The notes beneath the pieces are model-generated. The model made no database searches. It was not told the DNA's origin and saw nothing but the letters and a program-made list of their open reading frames with translations. Both the position numbers and the translations under genes were made by a program. DNA of 64,000 bases from Alcaligenaceae bacterium (GTDB taxonomy: Bacteria > Pseudomonadota > Gammaproteobacteria > Burkholderiales > Burkholderiaceae_B): contig JAUNUJ010000001.1 in NCBI GenBank assembly GCA_030538235.1, positions 108,978-172,977 of the forward strand, given 5' to 3'. This document shows, in pieces, positions 35,601 through 45,012 of the stretch. How positions within the stretch are numbered: position 1 is the stretch's first letter; the number at the start of each line of letters is the position of its first letter.

Positions 35601-36269
35601 ATGTCTTATCGAACTCGGATTAAGTTTTGTGGGATGACCCGCCTTGAGGACGTCCGTCAGGCCGTTGACTTGGGGGTCGATGCCTTGGGCTTTATTCTCT
35701 ACCCAAAGAGCAAAAGGGCCTTAAACTTTGAACAACTGCAGCCTCTGGTTGAGGCTGTGCCTGTGTGGGTCAGTTCTGTGGTGTTGTTGGTCAATTCCCC
35801 CGAGGCTGAGGTGCGCAGAGTGATTGAGGAAGTGCGTCCAAGCTATTTACAGTTTCATGGTGATGAAAGCGCAGAGTTTTGTGAACAATTTAATTACCCC
35901 TATCTGCGCGCTATCAGAGTGGGGGGACCCAGTCTCTCTACCGAGGCCGAGATAGCCGCCGAGGTAGCAACTTACCCTAGCGCCAAAGCCTTTATCTTTG
36001 ATGCTTATAGTCCATCCTATGGGGGAGCGGGGATTTGCTTTGATGTTCAGCTTTTAAATCAGCTTCGACAGCAGCAAGTCAAAGATAAAATTATTATTGC
36101 TGGTGGACTGGCCCCTGACAATATTAGGAGTTTAATAGAACAGCATCAACCGTATGGGGTGGACTTGTGCAGCGGTATCGAAGCGTCTGCCGGTCACAAG
36201 GACCCTATAAAAATGCGTGCTTTTATGGACGAAGTAGCTCACGCTCGACGAATTACCCCAGAGTTATAG
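35601..36269 (+). CDS. trpF: Phosphoribosylanthranilate isomerase
   Basis: TIM-barrel enzyme catalysing the third step of tryptophan synthesis from chorismate. 222 residues from ATG 35601; an upstream TTG at 35595 is also open. Features: IKFCGMTRLEDVRQAVDLGV with the catalytic Cys, LGFILYPKSKRAL, VLLVNSPEAEVRRVI, LQFHGDESAEFCEQF, and AGGLAPDNIRSLIEQHQPYG followed by VDLCSGIEASAGHKDP. It begins 8 bases after the DctM stop codon and is separated from other trp genes, lying between two TRAP systems. Confidence 0.95.
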   Translation: MSYRTRIKFCGMTRLEDVRQAVDLGVDALGFILYPKSKRALNFEQLQPLVEAVPVWVSSVVLLVNSPEAEVRRVIEEVRPSYLQFHGDESAEFCEQFNYPYLRAIRVGGPSLSTEAEIAAEVATYPSAKAFIFDAYSPSYGGAGICFDVQLLNQLRQQQVKDKIIIAGGLAPDNIRSLIEQHQPYGVDLCSGIEASAGHKDPIKMRAFMDEVAHARRITPEL

Positions 36270-36360
36270 GGGAAATACTGTATTAACCTCTGGCGTAGCT
36301 TTGTGTTAAATTCGGTTGAGTCAATGTGTGAAACAAAGCCTATTTTCAAAGGAAGATAAC

Positions 36361-37347
36361 ATGATTCGTTCAATCTCAAAGCGTTTTTCATTTGCTGCCA
36401 GTACTGCCGCTCTAGCAGTTGCTTTCGCAGTTCCTTCAACTGCTTCGGCACAACAAACTTTCGTTAGTATCGGTACCGGTGGGGTAACCGGTGTGTATTA
36501 TGCCGCCGGCGGTGCCATTTGTCGTCTTGTCAACAAGGACCGTGCCGATCATGGCGTGCGTTGTTCCGTAGAGTCCACCGGAGCTTCAGTTTTTAACGTT
36601 AATACCATCCGTGCCGGTGAGTTAGAGTTAGGTTTTGCTCAGTCTGATGTTGGTTACAATGCCTACGAGGGCGCCGGTCAGTTTGAGGGTGATGCGTATA
36701 AAGATTTGCGTTCTGTCTTTTCCATGCACCCTGAGCCTTTAACGTATTTAGTTCGTGGCGACGCCAATATTAATTCATTTGATGATCTTAAGGGTAAGCG
36801 TTTTAATATCGGTAACCCAGGTTCCGGCACACGTGCTTCACTTGAAGAGTACCTAAAAGAAGCCGACTTAGATCTAAGCTTCTTCGGCTTGGCTTCAGAG
36901 TTGCGTGCAGACGAGCATGGTCCGGCACTGTGTGATGGCAAGATTGATGGTTTTGTCTATGGTGTAGGTCACCCATCTGCCAATATTCAGGATCCAACAG
37001 CCACGTGTAATGCCAAACTGATGCCGATGCAAGGGCCTATTGTTGACAAGATTGTTGATGAGAAGCCTTACTACGCCAAAGTAGAGATTCCGGGTGGCCT
37101 TTACAATGGCAATCCGGATGCTACACCTACTTACGGTGTGGTAGCGACTGTGGTGACTTCTGCTAAAGTGTCTGATGATGTTATTTACACGGTAGTTAAA
37201 ACTGTTTTTGAAAACTTTGATGAGTTAAAACAGTTGCACCCGGCTTTGGCTAACCTAAGCAAAGAAGAAATGATTAAAAACGGTTTATCCGCACCTCTTC
37301 ACCCAGGTGCTGAGAAGTACTACAAAGAAGTTGGTTTGATCGAGTAA
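36361..37347 (+). CDS. TAXI-family TRAP transporter solute-binding protein
   Basis: Periplasmic binding protein for a TRAP transporter of the TAXI class, 328 residues from ATG 36361, which follows AAAGGAAG. Signal peptide [20 protein letters not shown] with cleavage near ASA|QQT. The family signature is plain: [20 protein letters not shown] and the later [18 protein letters not shown]. Two cysteines (CRLV, GVRC) may form a disulfide. The fused permease gene follows after 109 bp, with a strong terminator in between (37366-37421), which would make more binding protein than permease. Ligand unknown; characterised TAXI proteins bind amino acids or dicarboxylates. Confidence 0.94.
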   Translation: MIRSISKRFSFAASTAALAVAFAVPSTASAQQTFVSIGTGGVTGVYYAAGGAICRLVNKDRADHGVRCSVESTGASVFNVNTIRAGELELGFAQSDVGYNAYEGAGQFEGDAYKDLRSVFSMHPEPLTYLVRGDANINSFDDLKGKRFNIGNPGSGTRASLEEYLKEADLDLSFFGLASELRADEHGPALCDGKIDGFVYGVGHPSANIQDPTATCNAKLMPMQGPIVDKIVDEKPYYAKVEIPGGLYNGNPDATPTYGVVATVVTSAKVSDDVIYTVVKTVFENFDELKQLHPALANLSKEEMIKNGLSAPLHPGAEKYYKEVGLIE

Positions 37348-37365
37348 TAACACCGTTTTTTGTAT

Positions 37366-37421
37366 AATTGGTCACTGCTTGGTTTTCAAATAAGTAAAAC
37401 CGCAGTGACCAATTTTTTTTT
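37366..37421 (+). terminator. Intra-operon terminator between TAXI binding protein and permease
   Basis: AATTGGTCACTGC pairs with GCAGTGACCAATT, with GGTTTT/AAAACC continuing the stem after a small bulge, followed by nine T. Partial read-through to the permease gene is likely. Confidence 0.9.
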
Positions 37422-37456
37422 ACTCAATAAATTAATTCTAATAAAGAGGTCCTAAT

Positions 37457-40186
37457 ATGACGCTAGATACTAAACAAGCGCCAGAATTAGAACGGGATTC
37501 AGCGATGAATCCAAATCATAGCTTAGAACCGACTCAAGCTATTGATGCTGCCAAGGCCGCAGAGTTGGAGCAGCTGGTTAGTGAAGCTGATAGAGGGGGA
37601 CGTAATGTCGGTGGCATCGCTGGTGCGGTGCTGGCCATTGGTGCGCTGTGTTGGACGTTTTTCCAATTATGGTTTGCGTCGCCGATTCCATTCTCACTTG
37701 GTTTCGGTATTTTTAATGAATCCGAAGCGCGTTCTATTCACCTTGGAACAGCCATGTTTTTAGGTTTTTTAGCCTACCCGATGTTCAAAAGTCAAAGCAC
37801 CAGAGTGCCGTTTTATGACTGGATTTTAGCTATTTTGGCCGGTTTTTGTGGTGGTTATCTGTATATTTTTTACCAAGAACTAGCCTATCGTCCCGGCTTA
37901 CCGACCCAAATGGATATTTGGGCCGGTGCCTTAGGTATTATTTTATTATTTGAAGTAACCCGCCGTGCGCTAGGAGCGCCGATGGCGGTGTTGGCCATCG
38001 TCTTTATCTTGTATTGTCTCTTCGGCCCCTATATGCCTGAGGTCATCGCACACCGTGGTTACTCTGTTCAGCGTCTGGTGACGCATATGTGGTCAGCTGA
38101 GGGAGCATTTGGTGTAGCAACTGGTGTATCGGTTTCCTACATCTTTATTTTCGTCTTGTTAGGTGCTTTACTTGACCGTTGTGGTGGCGGTAATTACCTA
38201 GTACAAGTGTCTTTTGCCTTATTAGGTCATTTACGAGGTGGTCCGGCTAAGGTCGCTGTTGTCTCATCTTGTGTCAATGGCATTGTCTCGGCCTCATCAG
38301 TAGCTAACGTTGTCACCGGTGGTATTTTCACTATTCCTCTAATGAAAAAAGCAGGTTATGGTGGTGTGCGTGCTGGTGCGATTGAGACCGCGGCTTCTGT
38401 TGATGGTCAAATCATGCCTCCGGTGATGGGGGCGGCGGCTTTCCTGATGATTGAGTACGTGGGTATTCCATACACTGATGTTATCAAGCATGCCATTTTA
38501 CCGGCGGTGATTTCCTATATTTCACTCTTCTACATTGTTCATCTAGAAGCAATGAAGTTGGGTATTGAACCCATGATGGGGGGCGGCCCTGAAAAAACCT
38601 ATAAACAAAAAGCCATTGGTTGGGGATTGGGTATTTCATCGATCTTTATTGTTTTAGGTGCGGTTTATTATATCGGGACCGGGGTCCAAGCCCTGTTTGG
38701 GAAATCAGGGGTTTGGGTGTTATTGGCTATTATTGTGACCCTGTACCTTTACTTGCTTCGTCTTGCTGCTCAGCATGATGATTTAGCCCAAGATATCAGT
38801 GTGACTAATCCGGTGCGTCCTGAACCATGGCCGACAGTTAGAGCCGGTTTGTTTTTCTTAATCCCTATCGGTATTTTGGTTTGGTGTTTGAGTATTGAGA
38901 AGCTCTCTGCCGGACTTTCGGCATTTTATGCGGTGTGTTCATTGTTAGTTCTGATGTTGACGCAGCGCCCCTTGTTTGCGTTTTTCCGTAAGGAAAGTAA
39001 TCTGTTAGAGCAAACCATCGTCGGAATCAAAGAAACCTTAGGTGGTCTAGAGGGCGGCGCACGCAATATGATTGGTATTGCCGTGGCTTGTGGTACTGCC
39101 GGTGTGATTGTCGGTGCGATTAGTTTGACCGGTTTGGGTTTACGCATGACCGCCTTTGTGGAGTTGGTATCCATGGGCAATGTCTTCTTGATGTTAACCT
39201 TTACCGGTTTAGTCTGTCTGATTTTAGGTCTAGGCATGCCGACTACCGCTAATTATATTTTGATGGCAACATTAATGGCGCCCGTAATCGTTGAACTAGG
39301 TGCCCAGAGTGGCATGATTATCCCCTTGATCGCGGTGCATATGTTCGTGTTTTATTTTGGACTGATGGCGGATATTACACCACCGGTGGGACTGGCCACC
39401 TTTGCTGCTGCAGCGATCTCGGGAGAAGATCCGATTAAAACCGGGATTCAGGGTTTTAAGTATGCGATGCGCACGGTGATTTTGCCATTTATTTTTGTTT
39501 TTAATCCCTTGATTCTTTTGATTGGAGTGGAGAGCTGGTGGAATTTACTCCTAGTGATCTCTGGTGCGATTATTGCTAGTTTGGCTTTTGCTGCTGCGAC
39601 CTTGTTCTGGTTTAGAACCCAGTGTCGATGGTATGAAGCCTTGATACTGTTAATTGCTTCTTTTATGTTTTTCCGACCTGATTGGTATCTGGACCGTTAT
39701 GAGCCTGAGTATATTTCACTCGAAGCAGCTAAGGCCTATGAGGTGGCGGCAAATATACGCGAGGGCGGTCGTTTTGTGGCGATTATCAGCGGTATGAATG
39801 TCGAGGGCGATGAGCTTAGCAAAACAGTAGCGGTTGTGCTTAATAGCCCACCTGCTGCAGCGGGAGATGATATACAACAGCTTGGCAGACAACGTTTGCA
39901 GCTTGCCGGAGTAGGTTTAATGGACTTTGCCGGCAACACAACGGTAAGTAATGTCCGTTTTGGTAGTGTGGCGGCTAAATCAAGCTGGCAGGCTAATTGG
40001 GATTTAGATGAGGTCTTGATTAAAAATCCTAAGCGTCCATCAGAATTACTGATCTTTATTCCCGGTTTGCTTTTAATTGGCCTAGTTTGGTGGTTACAGG
40101 GTCTGCGTCTCAAAAATCAATCGGATAGAGGTGGCGGAGTATCGACGCACAGCTTTGCGCGACGTGATGAAGAGTCACTAGTGTAG
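37457..40186 (+). CDS. TRAP transporter fused permease (DctQM-type, 4TM/12TM) with DUF3394-like end
   Basis: Single-chain membrane permease of 909 residues that works with TAXI binding proteins. The small-subunit part occupies about 45-190, and the large-subunit part (about 200-730) contains the conserved GGNYLVQVSFALLGHLRGGP, SVANVVTGGIFTIPLMKKAG, ASVDGQIMPPVMGAAAFLMI, and the second repeat GLGMPTTANYILMATLMAPV with MADITPPVGLATFAAAAISG. After the last transport helices, about 745-870 is a soluble region of the DUF3394 type, then one more hydrophobic segment (LLIFIPGLLLIGLVWWLQ). Starts after AGAGG with 8-base spacing. Ends with a terminator at 40214-40256. Confidence 0.94.
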   Translation: MTLDTKQAPELERDSAMNPNHSLEPTQAIDAAKAAELEQLVSEADRGGRNVGGIAGAVLAIGALCWTFFQLWFASPIPFSLGFGIFNESEARSIHLGTAMFLGFLAYPMFKSQSTRVPFYDWILAILAGFCGGYLYIFYQELAYRPGLPTQMDIWAGALGIILLFEVTRRALGAPMAVLAIVFILYCLFGPYMPEVIAHRGYSVQRLVTHMWSAEGAFGVATGVSVSYIFIFVLLGALLDRCGGGNYLVQVSFALLGHLRGGPAKVAVVSSCVNGIVSASSVANVVTGGIFTIPLMKKAGYGGVRAGAIETAASVDGQIMPPVMGAAAFLMIEYVGIPYTDVIKHAILPAVISYISLFYIVHLEAMKLGIEPMMGGGPEKTYKQKAIGWGLGISSIFIVLGAVYYIGTGVQALFGKSGVWVLLAIIVTLYLYLLRLAAQHDDLAQDISVTNPVRPEPWPTVRAGLFFLIPIGILVWCLSIEKLSAGLSAFYAVCSLLVLMLTQRPLFAFFRKESNLLEQTIVGIKETLGGLEGGARNMIGIAVACGTAGVIVGAISLTGLGLRMTAFVELVSMGNVFLMLTFTGLVCLILGLGMPTTANYILMATLMAPVIVELGAQSGMIIPLIAVHMFVFYFGLMADITPPVGLATFAAAAISGEDPIKTGIQGFKYAMRTVILPFIFVFNPLILLIGVESWWNLLLVISGAIIASLAFAAATLFWFRTQCRWYEALILLIASFMFFRPDWYLDRYEPEYISLEAAKAYEVAANIREGGRFVAIISGMNVEGDELSKTVAVVLNSPPAAAGDDIQQLGRQRLQLAGVGLMDFAGNTTVSNVRFGSVAAKSSWQANWDLDEVLIKNPKRPSELLIFIPGLLLIGLVWWLQGLRLKNQSDRGGGVSTHSFARRDEESLV

Positions 40187-40213
40187 ATGCAGTGTTAGTA
40201 ATGTACTAAATAT

Positions 40214-40260
40214 AACCATGGGCTTCGTAGTTCGATTGACTATGAAGCCCATGGTTTTAG
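40214..40260. terminator. Bidirectional terminator between the TRAP permease and ABC-F gene
   Basis: AACCATGGGCTTC (40214-40226) pairs with GAAGCCCATGGTT (40244-40256), with T-rich sequence on the plus side and A-rich on the other. It lies between two convergent genes and overlaps neither start. Confidence 0.85.
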
Positions 40261-42188
40261 TTCTGTTCGATTAACTCAATTTCTTCATTGAGTTGCAACC
40301 AACGCTCCTCGAGTTCGTTTTTCTGAGCTTCTAATTGGCCGTGTTCGCTAAGTAGTTCAATGCGTAATTCACGGCTTTCTTCGCTATAGAAATTCTCATC
40401 AACCATGGCTTCTTGAATTATCGTAAGCCGTGTTTCGATGGATTCAAGTTTGGTTTCCAGCTGATTGAGCTCTTTAATTAGCGGTTTTTTCAGTACGCCT
40501 AAACGCTGTCTTTCTTCCGCTTCGTGACGCCTCTGAGTGCGACGGTCAAGCGGGACAGATCCTGTTAATTCGCTACGTTCTTGTTGTTTGCTCTGATTTA
40601 ATTCTTGTCGTTCTTCGATTTTACGATCAGCTAACCACTGTTGATAGTCTTCAAGGTCACCATCGAATTCAGTGATATTGCCATCGGCAACAATCATAAA
40701 TTCGTCGGTAGTACTTCTCAGTAAATGTCTATCGTGGGAGACTAGAAGAATACTTCCTTCAAATTGAGTCAGTGCGGTTGCGAGGGCTTCACGCATATCC
40801 ACATCCAGGTGGTTACTTGGTTCATCGAGTAGCAATAGATTGGGTTTAGTCCAAACCAGTAGAGCCAAGGCAAGACGTGCTTTTTCACCTCCGGAAAAGG
40901 GTGCAACGTTAGCGAGAGCTTGCTCGCCAATAAAGCCGAAGCCGCCTAAATAATCACGTAATACTTGTTCTCGTTCACTTGGGGCAATACGTTGTAGATG
41001 CAGCAGGGGCGTGGCCTGAGGGTCTAACATCTCTAATTGTTGTTGAGCAAAGTAAGCAATATTGACGCCTTTTGCCGTGTTGATAGAGCCATTTAATGGT
41101 TTTAATTCGCCCACCAGAGTTTTGATAAATGTTGATTTACCCGCACCGTTAACACCCAGAATCCCAATACGAGCGCCGCCACGAATCATCATGCTGATAT
41201 TTTTTAGAATGGGGCGATTGGCTTCATAACCAATGTCTACCTTATCAATGATAATTAGCGGATCAGGCATTTGTTCCGGTTTAGGCAGACTGAAACTGAT
41301 ACCGGAAGCGATTTGTAGGGGCGCCAGTTTTTGCATACGATTAAGCGCTTTAACCCGACTTTGCGCTTGTTTAGCCTTGGTCGCTTTGGCTTTGAAGCGA
41401 TCAATAAAAGATTGCATATGTTGAATCTCTTTTTGCTGCTTCTCGTAAGCGTGTTCATGCTGTGCAAGGCGTTCGGCTTGTTGCTCAATAAAAGACTCGT
41501 AATTACCACGATAGCGTTGGAGCTTTTGTTGCTCAAAATGCAAGATGATTTTGGCGACATTATTTAAAAACTCAGTGTCATGTGAGATGAGTAGTACGGT
41601 GCCTTGATAAGCTGAAAGCCAGCGCTCAAGCCACACCATAGCATCCAGATCCAGGTGGTTAGTAGGCTCATCCAGTAGCAATAAGTCTGAGGGTTTCATC
41701 AGGGCGCGGGCGATTGATAAGCGCACTTGCCAACCTCCTGAGAATTCACTGACTGTTTTATCCCAAGTGTCCGGTGTAAAGCCTAAACCGGCGAGTAGTT
41801 GTTCGGCTCGAGATTCTGCGGTCCAATGACCGGCATCGCTTAGAGCGGTCTCCAGTTCGGCGATTCTGATACCATCATCTTCAGAAACCTCGGATCGCTC
41901 TTGTTGTAATGCGCGTAGACGACTATCACCGTCAATCACAAACTCTCGGGCATTTTTATCCTGACCGTAGACAGTTTGACTGACTGCAGCAATTTCCCAG
42001 GTTTTAGGGATTTCCAAGGTGCCGGCGTCCTGCTCGATTTCGTTTTGTATCAGGGCAAAGAGCGTCGATTTGCCGGCGCCGTTTTTGCCGACAATACCGA
42101 CCCGTTCTCCCGGGTTAATAACAAACTCAGCCTCATCAAGTAAAACTTTTGTGCCACGACGCAGGGTTAAACCTTGGGCCTTGATCAT
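40257..42188 (-). CDS. ABC-F family ATPase (YheS-like)
   Basis: Soluble tandem-ATPase ABC protein of 643 residues that acts on ribosomes rather than as a transporter. Domain 1 (about 1-225): Walker A GIVGKNGAGKST, signature SEFSGGWQVRLSIARALM, Walker B LLLLDEPTNHLD. The inter-domain linker is basic (AKATKAKQAQSRVKALNRM, from about 255). Domain 2: GILGVNGAGKST, FSGGEKARLALALL and LLLLDEPSNHLD. The C-terminus (about 530-643) is a coiled coil. The N-terminal start (MIKAQGLTLRRGTKVLLDEA) is typical of YheS. Its start overlaps the prmB stop by 4 bases. Confidence 0.95.
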   Translation of the reverse strand: MIKAQGLTLRRGTKVLLDEAEFVINPGERVGIVGKNGAGKSTLFALIQNEIEQDAGTLEIPKTWEIAAVSQTVYGQDKNAREFVIDGDSRLRALQQERSEVSEDDGIRIAELETALSDAGHWTAESRAEQLLAGLGFTPDTWDKTVSEFSGGWQVRLSIARALMKPSDLLLLDEPTNHLDLDAMVWLERWLSAYQGTVLLISHDTEFLNNVAKIILHFEQQKLQRYRGNYESFIEQQAERLAQHEHAYEKQQKEIQHMQSFIDRFKAKATKAKQAQSRVKALNRMQKLAPLQIASGISFSLPKPEQMPDPLIIIDKVDIGYEANRPILKNISMMIRGGARIGILGVNGAGKSTFIKTLVGELKPLNGSINTAKGVNIAYFAQQQLEMLDPQATPLLHLQRIAPSEREQVLRDYLGGFGFIGEQALANVAPFSGGEKARLALALLVWTKPNLLLLDEPSNHLDVDMREALATALTQFEGSILLVSHDRHLLRSTTDEFMIVADGNITEFDGDLEDYQQWLADRKIEERQELNQSKQQERSELTGSVPLDRRTQRRHEAEERQRLGVLKKPLIKELNQLETKLESIETRLTIIQEAMVDENFYSEESRELRIELLSEHGQLEAQKNELEERWLQLNEEIELIEQN

Positions 42189-43108
42189 TGCTTAGTGGTG
42201 TCCTTCAGATTAAGTAATTGTTCTTTGGTGAGTAAGAGAATGATGTTAGGATCGAATTCGGTTTCCAAAAAGATCGGCTCCAATTCAGGGAATGCACTAT
42301 AAAAGTGCTCCATATTGAAACCAATTTCTAAAATCACAAAACCCTCATCACTCAAGTACTTAGGCGCTTGTTTTAAGAATTTGCGCACAATATCCATGCC
42401 ATCATCACCGCCATGAAGTGCGAGTGCCGGTTCGTGACGATATTCATCCGGCAGTCTACGCATGCTCTGCGTTGTCACATAAGGTGGGTTGCAGATAATC
42501 ACATCGTATTTATGATTGCTATCAAGAGATTTGAATAAATCGCTCTCAATCACTTTAACTCTATCGTCAAGCTTGTACATTGCGACATTTCGCTGTGCTA
42601 GTAAAATGGCATATTGAGAAATATCGGCAGCATCTACCGTACTATTTGGAAAGGTCAATGCCATCAGAATAGCCAAACAACCCGAACCCGTGCACATATC
42701 AAGCATAGTCATCGGGGTTTGATTGTCCTGCACCCAAGGATAAAGTTCCTCTTGAACGATTAACTCGGCAATTGGAGAGCGCGGAACAATAACGCGTTTA
42801 TCAGTTAGGAAGCGATGCCCTTGAAGCCAAGCGATACCGGTCAGATGAGCCAATGGCATACGTGTGGTAATACGCTGATGGATTAAATCCAGAACCAGTT
42901 TCTTCTCGCTTTCAAGAACCCGTGCGTCAATATAAGGATCCAATTGATCCAAAGGTAGATTCAAGCGTTCTAAAACCAAATAGACTGCTTCATCCCAGGC
43001 GTTGTCATTGCCATGACCGAAGCTGAGGTCTGCTTGGTTGAAGCAGGATACGGCATAACGAATCAAGTCACGTATTGTCTTAAGTTCTTTATAGCTTTTA
43101 GTGGGCAT
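42185..43108 (-). CDS. prmB: Ribosomal protein L3 N5-glutamine methyltransferase
   Basis: SAM-dependent methyltransferase modifying a glutamine of ribosomal protein L3. 307 residues: N-terminal helical recognition domain, HLTGIAWLQGHRF and VIVPRSPIAELIVQEE (the PrmB form of the linker), the SAM motif MLDMCTGSGCLAILMALTFP, and the catalytic NPPYV in DVIICNPPYVTTQSM. The RLPDEYRHEPALAL after it separates PrmB from PrmC. Four-base overlap with the ABC-F gene means coupled translation of two ribosome-linked functions. Confidence 0.94.
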   Translation of the reverse strand: MPTKSYKELKTIRDLIRYAVSCFNQADLSFGHGNDNAWDEAVYLVLERLNLPLDQLDPYIDARVLESEKKLVLDLIHQRITTRMPLAHLTGIAWLQGHRFLTDKRVIVPRSPIAELIVQEELYPWVQDNQTPMTMLDMCTGSGCLAILMALTFPNSTVDAADISQYAILLAQRNVAMYKLDDRVKVIESDLFKSLDSNHKYDVIICNPPYVTTQSMRRLPDEYRHEPALALHGGDDGMDIVRKFLKQAPKYLSDEGFVILEIGFNMEHFYSAFPELEPIFLETEFDPNIILLLTKEQLLNLKDTTKQ

Positions 43109-43436
43109 TGTAAAATTTACTCCCGAAGATTAGGCGCCAGATTTCAATAGAGTTTGTTATGGCAAGCTGAAAGTTTAGCATTTTAACATTAAAGCCTGAA
43201 GACTAGAGACGAATGCAGATGGGATATTGTTGGAAAGAAAGATATGTTGCTTATTTCATCTGCAGAATTAGCGCAATGCGAGAGATTGACAGGCCAGATT
43301 GTGCCGAATTGTTGAGATTAATGAATACCCGATTAACTTTGCAGTTTCGAATGGATTGAGTCTTTTGAAGGGAAGGTGATTTTATCACTACAAGATATCT
43401 CTAAATAGTTCATGATTAAACTATATAAGAGTTTTA
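43109..43436. other. Gap between prmB and tRNA-Leu without a recognised gene
   Basis: About 330 bases. A 48-codon plus-strand frame (43213-43359) has no ribosome-binding site or recognisable homology. TGCAGATG (43214-43221) and CATCTGCA (43257-43264) form an 8-bp inverted repeat. Nothing else is supported; it probably includes the tRNA 3' trailer and the prmB promoter. Confidence 0.5.
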
Positions 43437-43521
43437 TGGTGCGAGCGGAGAGACTTGAACTCTCACACCTCACGGCGCTGGAACCTAAATCCAGTGCGTC
43501 TACCAATTCCGCCACGCTCGC
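43437..43521 (-). tRNA. tRNA-Leu (anticodon UAG)
   Basis: 85 bases including an encoded CCA. Acceptor arms are GCGAGCG and CGCTCGC with discriminator A. The anticodon stem CTGGA/TCCAG holds the loop TTTAGGT, anticodon TAG. A long variable arm (class II) is present, and the T-loop is GTTCAAGTC. Its own promoter lies at 43611-43639. Confidence 0.97.
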
Positions 43522-43595
43522 ACTATAAATTAATTACTTAAGCTTTGCACTTAAGTGCTTAGTTAAAACTACCTGATGTTGAAATCAAGTCCGAG

Positions 43596-43639
43596 TTAAC
43601 TAAGCATTAAATTCTATTCTTATTTTGATAAAAGGTCAA
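43596..43639 (-). promoter_or_regulatory. Promoter of tRNA-Leu
   Basis: On the minus strand, -35 TTGACC (43639-43634), 17-base spacer, -10 TAGAAT (43616-43611). Transcription should start near 43604, about 83 bases before the mature tRNA, exactly at the outer edge of a 10-bp inverted repeat (43557-43566 / 43596-43605). Confidence 0.8.
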
Positions 43640-43712
43640 GGGCTTTTGTTGCTTTAATATGAAAAGTCACTATTTCCACCAAAGTGAAGCAAAAAAGCCA
43701 CAGATTTGCGCC

Positions 43713-44837
43713 TTATCTTCTAGGGAGTTTTGGACTTTTGAGTTTTTCTAGGTCCTCTGTCTTTTTCTCTCGGAGTATATTGGCATCGTGTTCAATCATG
43801 GTTTCAGCAAATAGCTGCCAACAAACGATAAATAAAGCGGCTAGAAGTGGGCCAATGACAAAACCATTAATACCGAAGACGCTTAAACCACCTAGAGTAG
43901 AAATTAAAATTACCCAGTCAGGTAGTTTGGTAGATTTTCCAACCAAAATCGGGCGTAGGACATTATCGGTTAAGCCAATCACAAAAAAGCCGAAAAGAGA
44001 GAGCACAATGCCTTTAAAAATGGCCCCGGTAGCAAGAAAATAAACCGCAACGGGTAACCAGATTAAAGCTGCACCTACCGCCGGTAAGAGCGATAAGAAA
44101 GCCATAATCACACCCCAGAGTACTGCTCCTTGAACGCTTAAAAAGGCAAAAATAATGCCTCCCAAAATACCCTGAACCATAGCAACTAGGATATTGCCTT
44201 TGACGGTGGCTTTGACTACGGTGGTGAAACGCTCGAATAAGGTGTTGCGGTATTCATTAGTCAAAGGAATGGTGTATTTGATTTTCTCAACCAGTTTTGG
44301 ACCATCACGGAAGAAAAAGAACATGGCATAGAGCATCACACCTAAGGCAGCAAAGAACCAGAGGGCATTTTGACCGACGTAAACAGCTTGGTTAGCTGCA
44401 GTGCGACTGAGATTAGCAAGGGAGGCCTGAACTTTGGCCTGAATATCAGCCAGATCAGTAATCTCAAAGTAACCTAGGGCATTATCAAGCCATTCGGGCA
44501 TTCGCTCCAAGATGGCATTGGAATAAGTGGTGATGTTGAACTGACCGTCGCGAACCAGTTCGTAGAAAGCATTAATCTCTCTAATCAAAGCACCGGTGAT
44601 CAATAGCAGAGGAATAAGGGCTAGGAAAATCCACAAAACGATTGTGATTAAAGCAGGTAGATTGCGAAATCTAGGCATCATCCGTTGGATACGACTGTGG
44701 ATGGGCCAGAAAATGACGGCAAAAATGACCGCCCAGAAGACGGAGCCGAACCAAGGCAAAATAGTGGCTATAAAACCAATGGTCACTAAAATCAGTAACA
44801 CAACAAAAAAGCTAAGATTGGCTTTTGCTGTAGACAT
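43713..44837 (-). CDS. AI-2E family transporter (PerM/YdiK-like)
   Basis: Membrane protein of 374 residues in the AI-2 exporter (AI-2E) superfamily, with about seven or eight helices. Characteristic segments are LPWFGSVFWAVIFAVIFWPI near the N-terminus, PLTNEYRNTLFERFTTVVKA, then NILVAMVQGILGGIIFAFLS and VLRPILVGKSTKLPDWVILI (the R-P-x-L-x-G motif), and GGLSVFGINGFVIGPLLAAL. Despite the name, most members' substrates are unknown; some act as Na+/H+ antiporters or autoinducer exporters. The C-terminus is charged. Divergent from the SLT lipoprotein gene. Confidence 0.9.
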   Translation of the reverse strand: MSTAKANLSFFVVLLILVTIGFIATILPWFGSVFWAVIFAVIFWPIHSRIQRMMPRFRNLPALITIVLWIFLALIPLLLITGALIREINAFYELVRDGQFNITTYSNAILERMPEWLDNALGYFEITDLADIQAKVQASLANLSRTAANQAVYVGQNALWFFAALGVMLYAMFFFFRDGPKLVEKIKYTIPLTNEYRNTLFERFTTVVKATVKGNILVAMVQGILGGIIFAFLSVQGAVLWGVIMAFLSLLPAVGAALIWLPVAVYFLATGAIFKGIVLSLFGFFVIGLTDNVLRPILVGKSTKLPDWVILISTLGGLSVFGINGFVIGPLLAALFIVCWQLFAETMIEHDANILREKKTEDLEKLKSPKLPRR

Positions 44838-45012
44838 CGTATCTCCTAGGATGAACTGGCGTTGAATAGCTTATTATATATGCTAATAAGAACTTGAGCG
44901 ATTGACTAAATTTTGAGCTTTAAAAAACTGACGCTAGGCATTAGAGAGAGAAGCTCATTTTGAGTTCCGCTAGCTATAGCAAGTCGGTCTTTTAAAAAAT
45001 CAGGTGTTGTGT

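Noticed and set aside
43213..43359. A 48-codon plus-strand frame between prmB and tRNA-Leu
   Set aside because: No ribosome-binding site, unusual composition rich in Arg, Cys and Met, and no recognisable family.
43333..43515. A 60-codon minus-strand frame starting MAELVDALDLGSS
   Set aside because: It is the translation of the tRNA-Leu gene; this peptide is a well-known false ORF over leucine tRNAs.
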